Of a stretch of DNA of 64,000 nucleotides, positions 35,071 through 42,738 are shown one piece after another. The translations under genes and the position numbers were made by a program. The DNA lies in contig NZ_BMQF01000006.1 in NCBI RefSeq assembly GCF_014647975.1, forward strand, positions 124,001 through 188,000, read 5' to 3'. The notes under the pieces were generated by a model. The model did not search any database and was not told the DNA's origin. It worked only from the letters and a program-made list of their open reading frames with translations. Numbering within the stretch: position 1 is the first letter of the stretch; each line of letters starts with the position of its first letter. Source of the stretch: Streptomyces fumigatiscleroticus (GTDB lineage Bacteria; Actinomycetota; Actinomycetes; Streptomycetales; Streptomycetaceae).

Positions 35071-35239
35071 CCGTGCCGCCGGCCGCGCGGGGCGGCAGCC
35101 CTGGGCAGCAGGCCTGGGCGGCAGCCCAGGGCGCGACGGCGAGCGGCAGCCCTGACCCGGCGGCGAGCGGCAGCAACTGACCCGGCGGCCGAAGCGCGAG
35201 CGGAGCCGACGCCCCGCGTTCGCCGCCGGGCGTCCCAGC

Positions 35240-35592
35240 GGCGGCACCTACGGGGCTTCCTGCTCCCGTACGGGGCATCCCGCTACCGCTACGGGGTTTC
35301 CGGCTCCCGTACGGAGCTTCTGCTGCCGCTACGGGACTTCCCGCTCCCGTACGGGTGGTCCTGCTGCCGCTACGGGGGTCCAGCTCCCCGTACGGGAGGT
35401 TCCGCTGCCGCTACGGGGGTCCGGCTCCCCGTACGGGAGGTTCCGCTGCCGCTACGGGGGTCCAGCTCCCCGTACGGGAGGTTCCGCTGCCGCTACGGGG
35501 GTCCAGCTCCCCGTACGGGAGGTTCCGCTGCCGCTACGGGGGTCCAGCTCCCCGTACGGGAGGTTCCGCTGCCGCTACGGGGGTCCAGCTCC
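35240..35592. repeat. 41-bp minisatellite between MarR and L,D-transpeptidase genes
   Basis: Five exact-length 41-bp units run from 35363 to 35567 with a partial sixth to 35592. Each contains GCTGCCGCTACGGGGGTCC, AGCTCCCCGTACGGG and AGGTTCC. Unit 2 differs by one base (CGGCTCC for CAGCTCC). Before them, 35240-35362 holds diverged versions with the same alternation of TCCCGTACGGG and CCGCTACGGG. CCGTACGG is itself palindromic. As 41 is not a multiple of three, the array is unlikely to be coding. The 168 bp between the MarR stop and 35239 also hold low-complexity GGCAGCCC/GGCGAGCGGCAGC repeats. Confidence 0.95.
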
Positions 35593-35644
35593 CGCGCCGC
35601 GTGGCAGGTACGTGGTGTGGCGGTCGCCGCGTCGGTCCCCGTGA

Positions 35645-36388
35645 CTAGGCCGCCAGGGCCGCCCTGTCCCCCATCACCACCACGGGATGCCGATCCGGAG
35701 TCAGCGTGCGCAACAGGTACTCCATGGCCGGCTTGGACAGACTGACGCAGGCCGACGTACCGCTTCCGTGGTCCAGGTGCAGCCAGATATTCCCGCCCCT
35801 GGACCGGCCGTCGGGGCGGGCCGGATCGTTCGGCGGCGTGCCTTTGACGCGGTTGTAGTCGATGGCGATGACGTAGTCGAAGTCGTGCCAGTGCGACCTG
35901 GCCCACCAGCGCGGCGCCGCGAACGCCGCCGACCGCGTGTACGGCAGCCCGGAGCCCGGGTCCGGAAGCACTCCACCGGCGTCGCTGAGCGTGAACACGC
36001 CGACCGGACTGCGCCCGTCGCCCTCCTGGTGACGGGTGGTCCAGCCCTTCTTCCCGTTGTGCGCCGCCCAACCGCGCGCCCGGTACCAGGCCGGGCCGCG
36101 CCTCGTGTACAGCACGACCGTGGACTCCGCGGAGTTCCTGCCGGCGCCGTACACGGCGACCACCTGGCGCGAGCCCGAGGGGATCCGCTCGCGGAACCGG
36201 TTTCCGACCCCCGGGATCCGTGCCGGATCCGCGGTTCCGGTCCGGGTCCGCGCGGTTCCGCGGCCGGCTCCCGCCCCGTTTCCGCCGGGCCGCTGCGCGC
36301 CCAGGTCCGCACAGGCCGCGAGCGCCGTCAGCAGCAGGCCGAAGACCGCCGTCGCGGCCGTCGCACGCCACGCACCACCACTCCGCAT
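35645..36388 (-). CDS. L,D-transpeptidase-like (YkuD domain) lipoprotein
   Basis: A roughly 247-residue exported protein. The N-terminus (GAWRATAATAVFGLLLTALAAC) has a lipoprotein signal ending in a lipobox-like LTALAAC. The YkuD domain follows: VVAVYGAGRNSAESTVVLYT, EGDGRSPVGVFTLSDAGG, then HWHDFDYVIAIDYNR and a catalytic segment HLDHGSGTSACVSLSKPAME in which Cys and the preceding Ser match the S-x-x-Cys-hydrophobic pattern. These enzymes crosslink peptidoglycan 3-3 or attach proteins. Start is ambiguous: ATG 36388 gives a compact signal peptide; ATG 36409 is also in frame. Confidence 0.82.
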   Translation of the reverse strand: MRSGGAWRATAATAVFGLLLTALAACADLGAQRPGGNGAGAGRGTARTRTGTADPARIPGVGNRFRERIPSGSRQVVAVYGAGRNSAESTVVLYTRRGPAWYRARGWAAHNGKKGWTTRHQEGDGRSPVGVFTLSDAGGVLPDPGSGLPYTRSAAFAAPRWWARSHWHDFDYVIAIDYNRVKGTPPNDPARPDGRSRGGNIWLHLDHGSGTSACVSLSKPAMEYLLRTLTPDRHPVVVMGDRAALAA

Positions 36389-36480
36389 CACCCCATGATC
36401 GCACCGCATTCCGGGCTATTGGCCCGAGAACCGCGCATCCATCGCAACGCGGATGACCGATAGGACGTGAACTTCCTTGC

Positions 36481-36590
36481 AGCAGGTCACAACCGGACAG
36501 AACCCGCCGCAACCGGCCGCAATCGGTCTCAGCGGGTCGCAGCCGGTCTCGGCCGGTCTCGGCCGGTCGCAGCCGGTCGCAGCCGGTTCT
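36481..36590. repeat. 10-bp phased direct repeats upstream of the heterodimeric ABC exporter
   Basis: Eleven successive 10-bp blocks from 36481 to 36590 fit the consensus RRCCGGTCKC; the best conserved are AGCCGGTCTC, GGCCGGTCTC (twice, once ending CGC) and AGCCGGTCGC. Divergence increases toward the 5' end. A 10-bp period is close to one DNA turn, so each block presents the same face. The rest of the 345-bp gap (36410-36754) shows no gene. Confidence 0.85.
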
Positions 36591-36754
36591 GCTCGGGGGC
36601 GCGGAAAACCGCTTGCCCCCGAGCACGCCGCGACGCGAACCTTTCACGGTTTGTTGCGCCTCCTGCGGTCGCATCCGCCTTCCTCCCGATCACCGCGTTC
36701 CCTTCTTCATCCCTTCACCCCCGTCCACCTCCTGACACGAGCCACTGGGACGTC

Positions 36755-38581
36755 ATGCAGATTCGAGACCTTCCGTATCCCGATCCGGGTGTGCCGGACG
36801 CACGCTCGGGTCCCCGATTCCTGTGGTGGCTCTTCCGGAACCAGCTGCACGGGCAGCTCAAGTCGCTGGCCTGGGGACTGCTGCACTTCGTCTCCGTTTC
36901 GGCACTGCCCTTCTGCGTCGGCCTCGCCGTACAGGCCGTCGTCGACCGCTCCGGAAAGCGGCTCGCCCTGGCCGGCGCCCTGCTGGCGCTGTGCTGCGTC
37001 GGCAACGCGGTCGGTGACACCTTCCTGCACCGGACCGCCGTCACCAACTGGATCACGGCCGCCGCCCGCGTCCAGCAGCTTCTGGCCCGCAAGACCGCCC
37101 ATCTCGGTTCGGCGCTCACCCGGCGGGTCGCGGCCGGCGAGGTCGTGGCCGTCTCCACCGGCGACGTCGAGAAGATCGGCTGGTTCGTGGAGGCCGTGTC
37201 ACGGTTCACCGCCGCGGCGCTCACCATCCTCCTGGTCTGCGTCGGCCTCCTCGTCTACCAGCCGGCGCTCGGCGCCGTCGTCGCCGTGGGCCTGCCCGTA
37301 CTGGCCCTCGCGGTGCTGCCGCTGCTGCCCCGCGCCACCCGGCGCGCCGACGTGCAGCGCGAGAAGGCGGGCCGCGCCACCGAGCTGGCCTCCGACACCG
37401 TCGCCGGTCTGCGCGTGCTGCGCGGCATCGGCGGCGAGGAACTGTTCCTCGACCGGTACCGCCGCGCCTCCCAGGAGGTGCGCCACGCGGCCGTGCGCAG
37501 CGCCCGGATGTGGTCACTGATCTCCGCCGTCCAGGTACTGCTGCCGGGGCTGCTGCTGATCGCGGTGGTCTGGTACGGCGTGCACCTGGCCCGCCAGGGA
37601 CGGGTCGGCGTCGGCGCACTGGTCACGGTGTACAGCTCGGTCATGATCCTCACCTATCCGTTGCGGCACTTCGAGGAGATCGCCATGGCGTACTCCTTCT
37701 CGCGGCCCTCGGCCAGGCGGGCCGCGCGTGTGCTGTCGCTGGAGCGGGTCACGGACACCTCCGGATCACGCGCCGCCGAGGTTCCGTCCGGGGACCTGTA
37801 CGACCCGGCCACCGGTCTGCTCGCGCCCGCCGGGCGGCTCACCGCCGTGGTGTGCGGCGACCCGGACGAGGCCGGCCGGCTGGCGGAACGGCTCGGCGGC
37901 CATCCCGCGGAGAAGGGCGCATCGGCCCTGCTCGGTGGAGTGCCGCTGGACGAGCTGCCGCTCGACTGCGCCCGCACGGCCGTCCTGGTCCAGGACAAGG
38001 ACCCGGTGCTGCTCTCCGGCTCACTGCGCGAACTGCTCGACGTGCCCTCCTCCGGCGGCGTCGGTGCCGAGGACGCGCTCGGGGCGGCGCAGTGCGGCGA
38101 CGTGCTCGCCGCGCTCGTACAGGGTTCGGTGGACGCCGACGACCCGATGGACGCCCGTATCACCGAACGCGGCCGGTCCCTGTCGGGCGGCCAGCGCCAG
38201 CGGCTCGCACTCGCCCGGTCGCTGATCACCGACCCCGAGGTCCTCGTCCTGGACGAGCCGACCTCCGCCGTCGACTCGCACACCGAGGCGCGGGTCGCGG
38301 AGGGCGTGCGGGAACTGCGGGCGGGGCGCACGACCGTGGTGTTCACCTCTTCTCCCCTGCTGCTGGACCGGGCCGACCGGGTCGTGTTCCTGCACGAGGG
38401 CGAGGTCGCGGCGGTCGGCACCCACCGCGAGCTGGTGCACGTCGAGCCCCGGTACCGAGCCGTGGTGACGCGCGAGACCGACGAGGAGGCCGCCGCGCAC
38501 CGGCAGGAAGGCACCCTGCCCGGCGGTTCCCCTCTGCGCGACGTACTGGAAGAACTGCACGAGATAGAGGAGACGGCATGA
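36755..38581 (+). CDS. ABC exporter subunit A with degenerate Walker A
   Basis: A 608-residue ABC half transporter. Six membrane helices occupy about residues 28-315. The nucleotide-binding domain keeps the signature RSLSGGQRQRLALARSLI and Walker B VLVLDEPTSAVD, but its Walker A is destroyed: VVCGDPDEAGRLAERL (Gly368-Asp-Pro-Asp-Glu-Ala-Gly374-Arg375) in place of GxxGxGK[ST], and the switch histidine is missing (VFTSSPLLLDR). It must pair with the next gene, whose defects are complementary. ATG 36755 is chosen because the frame upstream (open to 36467) is repeat DNA. The stop overlaps the next start by 4 bp. Confidence 0.88.
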   Translation: MQIRDLPYPDPGVPDARSGPRFLWWLFRNQLHGQLKSLAWGLLHFVSVSALPFCVGLAVQAVVDRSGKRLALAGALLALCCVGNAVGDTFLHRTAVTNWITAAARVQQLLARKTAHLGSALTRRVAAGEVVAVSTGDVEKIGWFVEAVSRFTAAALTILLVCVGLLVYQPALGAVVAVGLPVLALAVLPLLPRATRRADVQREKAGRATELASDTVAGLRVLRGIGGEELFLDRYRRASQEVRHAAVRSARMWSLISAVQVLLPGLLLIAVVWYGVHLARQGRVGVGALVTVYSSVMILTYPLRHFEEIAMAYSFSRPSARRAARVLSLERVTDTSGSRAAEVPSGDLYDPATGLLAPAGRLTAVVCGDPDEAGRLAERLGGHPAEKGASALLGGVPLDELPLDCARTAVLVQDKDPVLLSGSLRELLDVPSSGGVGAEDALGAAQCGDVLAALVQGSVDADDPMDARITERGRSLSGGQRQRLALARSLITDPEVLVLDEPTSAVDSHTEARVAEGVRELRAGRTTVVFTSSPLLLDRADRVVFLHEGEVAAVGTHRELVHVEPRYRAVVTRETDEEAAAHRQEGTLPGGSPLRDVLEELHEIEETA

Positions 38582-40404
38582 TCGGCGTGGCGCCACCGGC
38601 CTACGACCCGGCGGCCCCGACGACGGCGAACACCCTGCCCGTCGGCACCCCCGCGACCGTACGCGCCTACGTGGCCGAACTGCTGCGCAGGCACCGCCGC
38701 GCGTTCCTGCTCCTGATCACCGTCAACACCGTCTCCGTCCTCGCCTCGATGGTGGGCCCCTACCTGCTGGGCGGGCTGGTGGAGCGGGTGTCGGACGGTG
38801 CCCGGGAGCTGCATCTGGAGCTCACCGCCGCGGGCTTCGTGCTGGCGCTGGTCGTCCAGGCCGTGTTCGTGCGGCAGGTGCGGCTGCGCGGCGCGGTGCT
38901 CGGCGAGCGGATGCTGGCCGATCTGCGCGAGGACTTCCTCGTACGGTCGGTGGGACTGCCGCCGGGCGTCCTGGAACGAGCCGGCACCGGTGACCTGCTG
39001 TCCCGCATCACGACGGACATCGACCGGCTCGCCAACGCCATGCGCGAGGCCGTGCCGCAACTGTCGATCGGCGTCGTGTGGGTGGCGCTGCTGCTGGGCG
39101 GGCTGGTGGTCACGGCACCACCGCTGGCGCCGGCCGTGCTGCTCGCGGTGCCACTGCTGGTGGTCGGGTGCCGCTGGTACTTCCGGCGGGCGCCCGCCGC
39201 CTACCGCTCGGAGGCCGCCGGGTACGCCGCGGTGGCCGCCGCGCTCGCCGAGACCGTGGACGCCGGGCGCACCGTCGAGGCCCACCGCCTCGGCACTCGC
39301 CGGGTCGAGCTGTCGGAGCGCCGGATCAAGGAGTGGACGGCCTGGGAGCGGTACACCCTCTGGCTGCGGTCGGTGCTCTTCCCGGTCATCAGCATCACCC
39401 ATGTGACCGTGCTCGCCTCCGTGCTGATGATCGGCGGAGTGTTCGTGCTGCAAGGCTGGACAGGAGTCGGCCAGCTGACGACGGCTGCGCTGATCGCGCA
39501 GATGCTCGTCGACCCGGTGGGGCTCATCCTGCGCTGGTACGACGAACTCCAGGTGGCCCAGGTGTCCCTGGCCCGCCTGGTCGGTGTCCGGGACATCGAA
39601 CCGGACGCCGGGGACACGTCGCTGGCTCCCGACGGGCGGGACGTGCACGCGGACGAGGTGCACTTCGGTTACCTCGAGGGCGTGGACGTCCTGCGCAAGG
39701 TCTCCCTGGAGGTCGCCCCCGGCACCCGGCTGGCGCTGGTCGGCCCCTCGGGCGCGGGCAAGTCCACCCTGGGCAGGCTGCTCGCCGGGATCTACGGCCC
39801 TCGCAGCGGCCGGATCACCCTCGGCGGTGCCGAACTGTCCCGGATGCCCGCCGACCGGGTCCGCGCACACGTGGCCCTGGTCAACCAGGAGCACCACGTC
39901 TTCGTGGGCTCCCTGCGCGACAACCTCCGGCTCGCGCTGCCCCCGGAACGGCTTCGCCCGGACGGGGGTACCGAGGGCACCTCTTCCGAGGCCGTCGACG
40001 CCGAGCTGTGGGCGGCGCTGGGCGCGGTCGACGCGGACGGCTGGGCGCGGGCGCTCGACAAGGGCCTGGACACCGAGGTCGGTTCCGGCGGCTTCGCGCT
40101 CACTCCGGCCCAGGCCCAGCAGATCGCGCTGGCCCGTCTGGTGCTGGCAGACCCCCACACACTGGTCCTGGACGAGGCGACCTCCCTGCTCGATCCGCGG
40201 GCGGCACGCCACCTGGAACGCTCCCTGGCCCGTGTCCTGGACGGCCGTACCGTGGTCGCGATCGCGCACCGCCTGCACACGGCCCATGACGCGGACGTCA
40301 TCGCCGTCGTCGAGAACGGCCGGATCAGCGAGCTCGGCGGCCACGACGAGCTGGTCGCGGCCGACGGCGCGTACGCGGCGCTGTGGCGCTCCTGGCACGG
40401 CTGA
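38578..40404 (+). CDS. ABC exporter subunit B with degenerate signature motif
   Basis: A 608-residue partner half transporter: membrane domain about 35-330, nucleotide-binding domain about 360-608. Walker A is canonical (LVGPSGAGKST near 388-398), Walker B TLVLDEATSLLD and H-loop AIAHRLHT are intact, but the ABC signature is LTPAQAQQIALAR instead of LSGGQxQR. In the heterodimer one composite site (this Walker A plus subunit A's LSGGQ) is intact and the other is doubly degenerate. Substrate unknown. ATG overlaps the upstream stop (ATGA), indicating coupling. Confidence 0.88.
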   Translation: MIGVAPPAYDPAAPTTANTLPVGTPATVRAYVAELLRRHRRAFLLLITVNTVSVLASMVGPYLLGGLVERVSDGARELHLELTAAGFVLALVVQAVFVRQVRLRGAVLGERMLADLREDFLVRSVGLPPGVLERAGTGDLLSRITTDIDRLANAMREAVPQLSIGVVWVALLLGGLVVTAPPLAPAVLLAVPLLVVGCRWYFRRAPAAYRSEAAGYAAVAAALAETVDAGRTVEAHRLGTRRVELSERRIKEWTAWERYTLWLRSVLFPVISITHVTVLASVLMIGGVFVLQGWTGVGQLTTAALIAQMLVDPVGLILRWYDELQVAQVSLARLVGVRDIEPDAGDTSLAPDGRDVHADEVHFGYLEGVDVLRKVSLEVAPGTRLALVGPSGAGKSTLGRLLAGIYGPRSGRITLGGAELSRMPADRVRAHVALVNQEHHVFVGSLRDNLRLALPPERLRPDGGTEGTSSEAVDAELWAALGAVDADGWARALDKGLDTEVGSGGFALTPAQAQQIALARLVLADPHTLVLDEATSLLDPRAARHLERSLARVLDGRTVVAIAHRLHTAHDADVIAVVENGRISELGGHDELVAADGAYAALWRSWHG

Positions 40405-40638
40405 CCCGCCGGGCGGACCGGACGCCCGCCGGTCGGGGCCGGGGGCGCTCGGTCCCCGGCCCGGACTCGTGCCGTTGCGCGGTCCCGGAGACGTGGGGGA
40501 GGCTGGGGCCAGGCACCGGAACCGGAGGCGCCCGGCGGACCCGTGGCCGGGCCGTGGGTGACGCCCGTGCCCCGGGTCGCGGCCACCCGCCGCGGCCCGC
40601 GGTGGGAAGGGGTTCTTCTCCACCCCCTGGAGGTAGTC

Positions 40639-41109
40639 GTGGACAGTGCCGACGGCTGGGGAGACGACGTCTACCAGCCCGACCCGGCCGAGATTCAGTC
40701 GGACGCGGGGCTGCTGGACTCCGAGGACACCTTGGAGAACGACGGTCTCGACAACGCCCTCGACCGGGGCTGGTCCCCTCCCGAGAAGCCCCTGGCCGTG
40801 GAGCACACCGGCGTGACGGCCGCGGAGCGCCGCCGGGGTGAGACGCTCGACCAGCGGCTCGCCGAAGAGGTGCCCGATGTCTCCGTACCGGACGACGACG
40901 GGCTCGGGGACAGCAGGGGCACCGACGGCGAACTGCTGGACAACGAGGTCGGAGCCGTCCGCGCCGGCCGTCTCGTCGCGCCCGACGAGGGTGCTCACGA
41001 GGACGAGGAGAGCGCGCTGGTCGCGACGGACGTGGGCATCGACGGTGCGGCGGCCTCCGCCGAGGAGGCCGCGATGCACGTCGTCGACGAGGACACCCTG
41101 TACCGCTGA
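40639..41109 (+). CDS. DUF5709 domain protein
   Basis: A 156-residue very acidic hydrophilic protein without signal or membrane segment, matching the DUF5709 pattern: WGDDVYQPDPAEIQSDAGLL, DTLENDGLDNALDRGWSPPE, RRRGETLDQRLAEEVPDV, GAVRAGRLVAPDEGAHEDEE and ATDVGIDGAAASAEEAAMHV. Actinobacterial family of unknown function. The start is a GTG with GGAGGT 4-9 nt upstream. The 234-bp gap upstream of it (40405-40638) contains no gene. It is followed by the L31 gene. Confidence 0.82.
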   Translation: MDSADGWGDDVYQPDPAEIQSDAGLLDSEDTLENDGLDNALDRGWSPPEKPLAVEHTGVTAAERRRGETLDQRLAEEVPDVSVPDDDGLGDSRGTDGELLDNEVGAVRAGRLVAPDEGAHEDEESALVATDVGIDGAAASAEEAAMHVVDEDTLYR

Positions 41110-41160
41110 TCCGGCCGGCACCGTGCCGTCACGCCCGCCCGCGTCGTACGAGGAGCACCC

Positions 41161-41433
41161 ATGCAGCAGGACAAGCAGCCCGATTACCACCCCGTCGTCT
41201 TCCGCGACCGGGCCGCCGGTTACGCCTTTCTGACCAGGTCCACCGCGACCAGCGACGAGACCGTCCAGTGGGACGACGGCGAGACCTACCCGGTCGTGGA
41301 CGTGGAGATCTCCTCGGAGAGCCACCCCTTCTACACCGGCCGGGCACGGACCGTGGACACCGAGGGACGCATCGCCCGGTTCGAACGGCGGTACGGAGGC
41401 GGCCGGGAACAGGACGGCGGCGACACGGGCTGA
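41161..41433 (+). CDS. rpmE2: 50S ribosomal protein L31, type B
   Basis: A 90-residue type B L31 of the large ribosomal subunit: [20 protein letters not shown], then [20 protein letters not shown] and [20 protein letters not shown]. It lacks the CxxC zinc ligands of type A L31. Such zinc-free paralogues are normally induced by zinc starvation through Zur, but I see no obvious Zur box in the 51-bp gap before it. GAGGAG precedes the ATG. The C-terminal extension is Gly/Asp-rich. Confidence 0.93.
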   Translation: MQQDKQPDYHPVVFRDRAAGYAFLTRSTATSDETVQWDDGETYPVVDVEISSESHPFYTGRARTVDTEGRIARFERRYGGGREQDGGDTG

Positions 41434-41798
41434 GCCACCGGGGACGGGATCCGGTCGGAAGCCGCGGCCGGCTGCGCCGCCACGGTCACGGGCCGAGGAC
41501 ACGGGTGCGGGACCGGGACGGACACCGGGCGCGTAGTCGCTCCCCCTCCCGCTGCGGGTCCCGGCCCGGGCGGTGCCGCCGGGGACCGGGTGCCGGCGCC
41601 TGTGGGCGGTCCAGCCCTCGGCGCCGGCCGCCCCCGCCAGAACGGGGCACCCGCGTCCGGGGACGGTCCCGCTCCCGGTGATGGCCGCCCTACCGGGGAC
41701 GGGCCGGTGCCGGGGCCTTTCCGGGACGGCCCCGCTCCCGGCCGGGACCGGGTGCCCGACGAGGTGCGCGGGCAGGGGCTCGCGAGCGGGCCGGTTCC
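41434..41798. other. Noncoding spacer of degenerate GC-rich repeats
   Basis: The 365 bp between the L31 stop and the convergent membrane-protein gene contain no convincing gene. The sequence is a patchwork of short, imperfect CCGGGAC/GTCCCGG and CCGCTCCCGG elements that could fold extensively and act as a bidirectional terminator zone. Confidence 0.6.
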
Positions 41799-42593
41799 TC
41801 AGATGAAGTTGAGCGCCGCCGCTCCGCCCACTCCTCCGAGCAGCATGAAGGCCGGCATCAGCACCTTGAGCTCGACCCAGCTGCCCGCCCGGAATCGCAT
41901 GGCCTTCGGCGGGCCGACCGGGTACCAGCGCTTGCGGCCCACCGGTATGGGCCACAGGATCGGGCATCCCGAGACGGTCAGCGCGTCCCCGATGTCGTGC
42001 ACCAGCGCACCCAGCACGATGGGCAGTCCGAGCCACAGGTACTCCTGGCCCGGTGCCGTGAACAGCCAGTCCGAGCCGTTGCCCGGCTTGTCCAGCACGC
42101 CCGCGATGATCCAGGCACTGGTCGCGGCCAGCAGCCATACCAGGACGTCGCTGCTGGAGCCGCGGGCCGCTCGCCACAGCAGCCCCTCGATGGCCAGCAC
42201 CATGTGCGCGAAGAGAATGGCCAGCACGGCCCAGCGGCCGCCGGTGATCGCCAGGACCGAGGCGCCCGCACCGATGAGGACCGCCCACAGCCAGGTGTGG
42301 GTGAGGGTGCGGTGCCCGCCGGAGCGGCGTGGGTCGCCCTGCTTCCTGGTGGCCTTGTAGACGGCGTACGACAGCTTGTCGACGATCTCGCAGAGCCATC
42401 GCGACAGCGGCCCGAAGGCCCGGGAGATCGTCGCCGCCTTGTGGTCGAGGTCCGGGGCGAGCGCGGCGCCGGCGCAGATCAGGGCACCGGTCAGCAGGAC
42501 CGGCCAGGGCATCGGGTGCCCGGCCGCGGCGGTCGCCGCCCCGACGCCGAGCCAGGCCGCGGCGCCCGACAGTGAGTGTGCTGGTCCCATCAT
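41799..42593 (-). CDS. YdjM-like membrane metal-dependent hydrolase
   Basis: A 264-residue integral membrane protein of the LexA-regulated YdjM/metal-dependent hydrolase family. It starts MMGPAHSLSGAAAWLGVGAA with the family histidine, then LICAGAALAPDLDHKAATIS (Asp-Leu-Asp-His) and GGHRTLTHTWLWAVLIGAGA (His-Arg-x-x-THT), the likely metal ligands. A later GALVHDIGDALTVSGCPILW adds His and Asp. About six membrane segments are seen. Substrate unknown. Other in-frame starts exist at 42611 and 42749; 42593 is chosen by family N-terminus and a GGGGCGGG tract upstream. Confidence 0.85.
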   Translation of the reverse strand: MMGPAHSLSGAAAWLGVGAATAAAGHPMPWPVLLTGALICAGAALAPDLDHKAATISRAFGPLSRWLCEIVDKLSYAVYKATRKQGDPRRSGGHRTLTHTWLWAVLIGAGASVLAITGGRWAVLAILFAHMVLAIEGLLWRAARGSSSDVLVWLLAATSAWIIAGVLDKPGNGSDWLFTAPGQEYLWLGLPIVLGALVHDIGDALTVSGCPILWPIPVGRKRWYPVGPPKAMRFRAGSWVELKVLMPAFMLLGGVGGAAALNFI

Positions 42594-42738
42594 CGCCGTA
42601 GCCCGCCCCATTCCTCGTGTGCCGCTGTGCAGTTGACCGGGTTCGTCGGCCCACCGCCGACGACACAGCGTAACGTTCGCGATCTTCGTACGGGCATCCG
42701 ATTCCCGCATCGGGCCCGAGGCCAGGCAAGATGGGGGC

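Noticed and set aside
35355..35648. Forward ORF across the 41-bp array
   Set aside because: The 41-bp unit shifts frame every copy, so the frame is open by chance and encodes nothing consistent.
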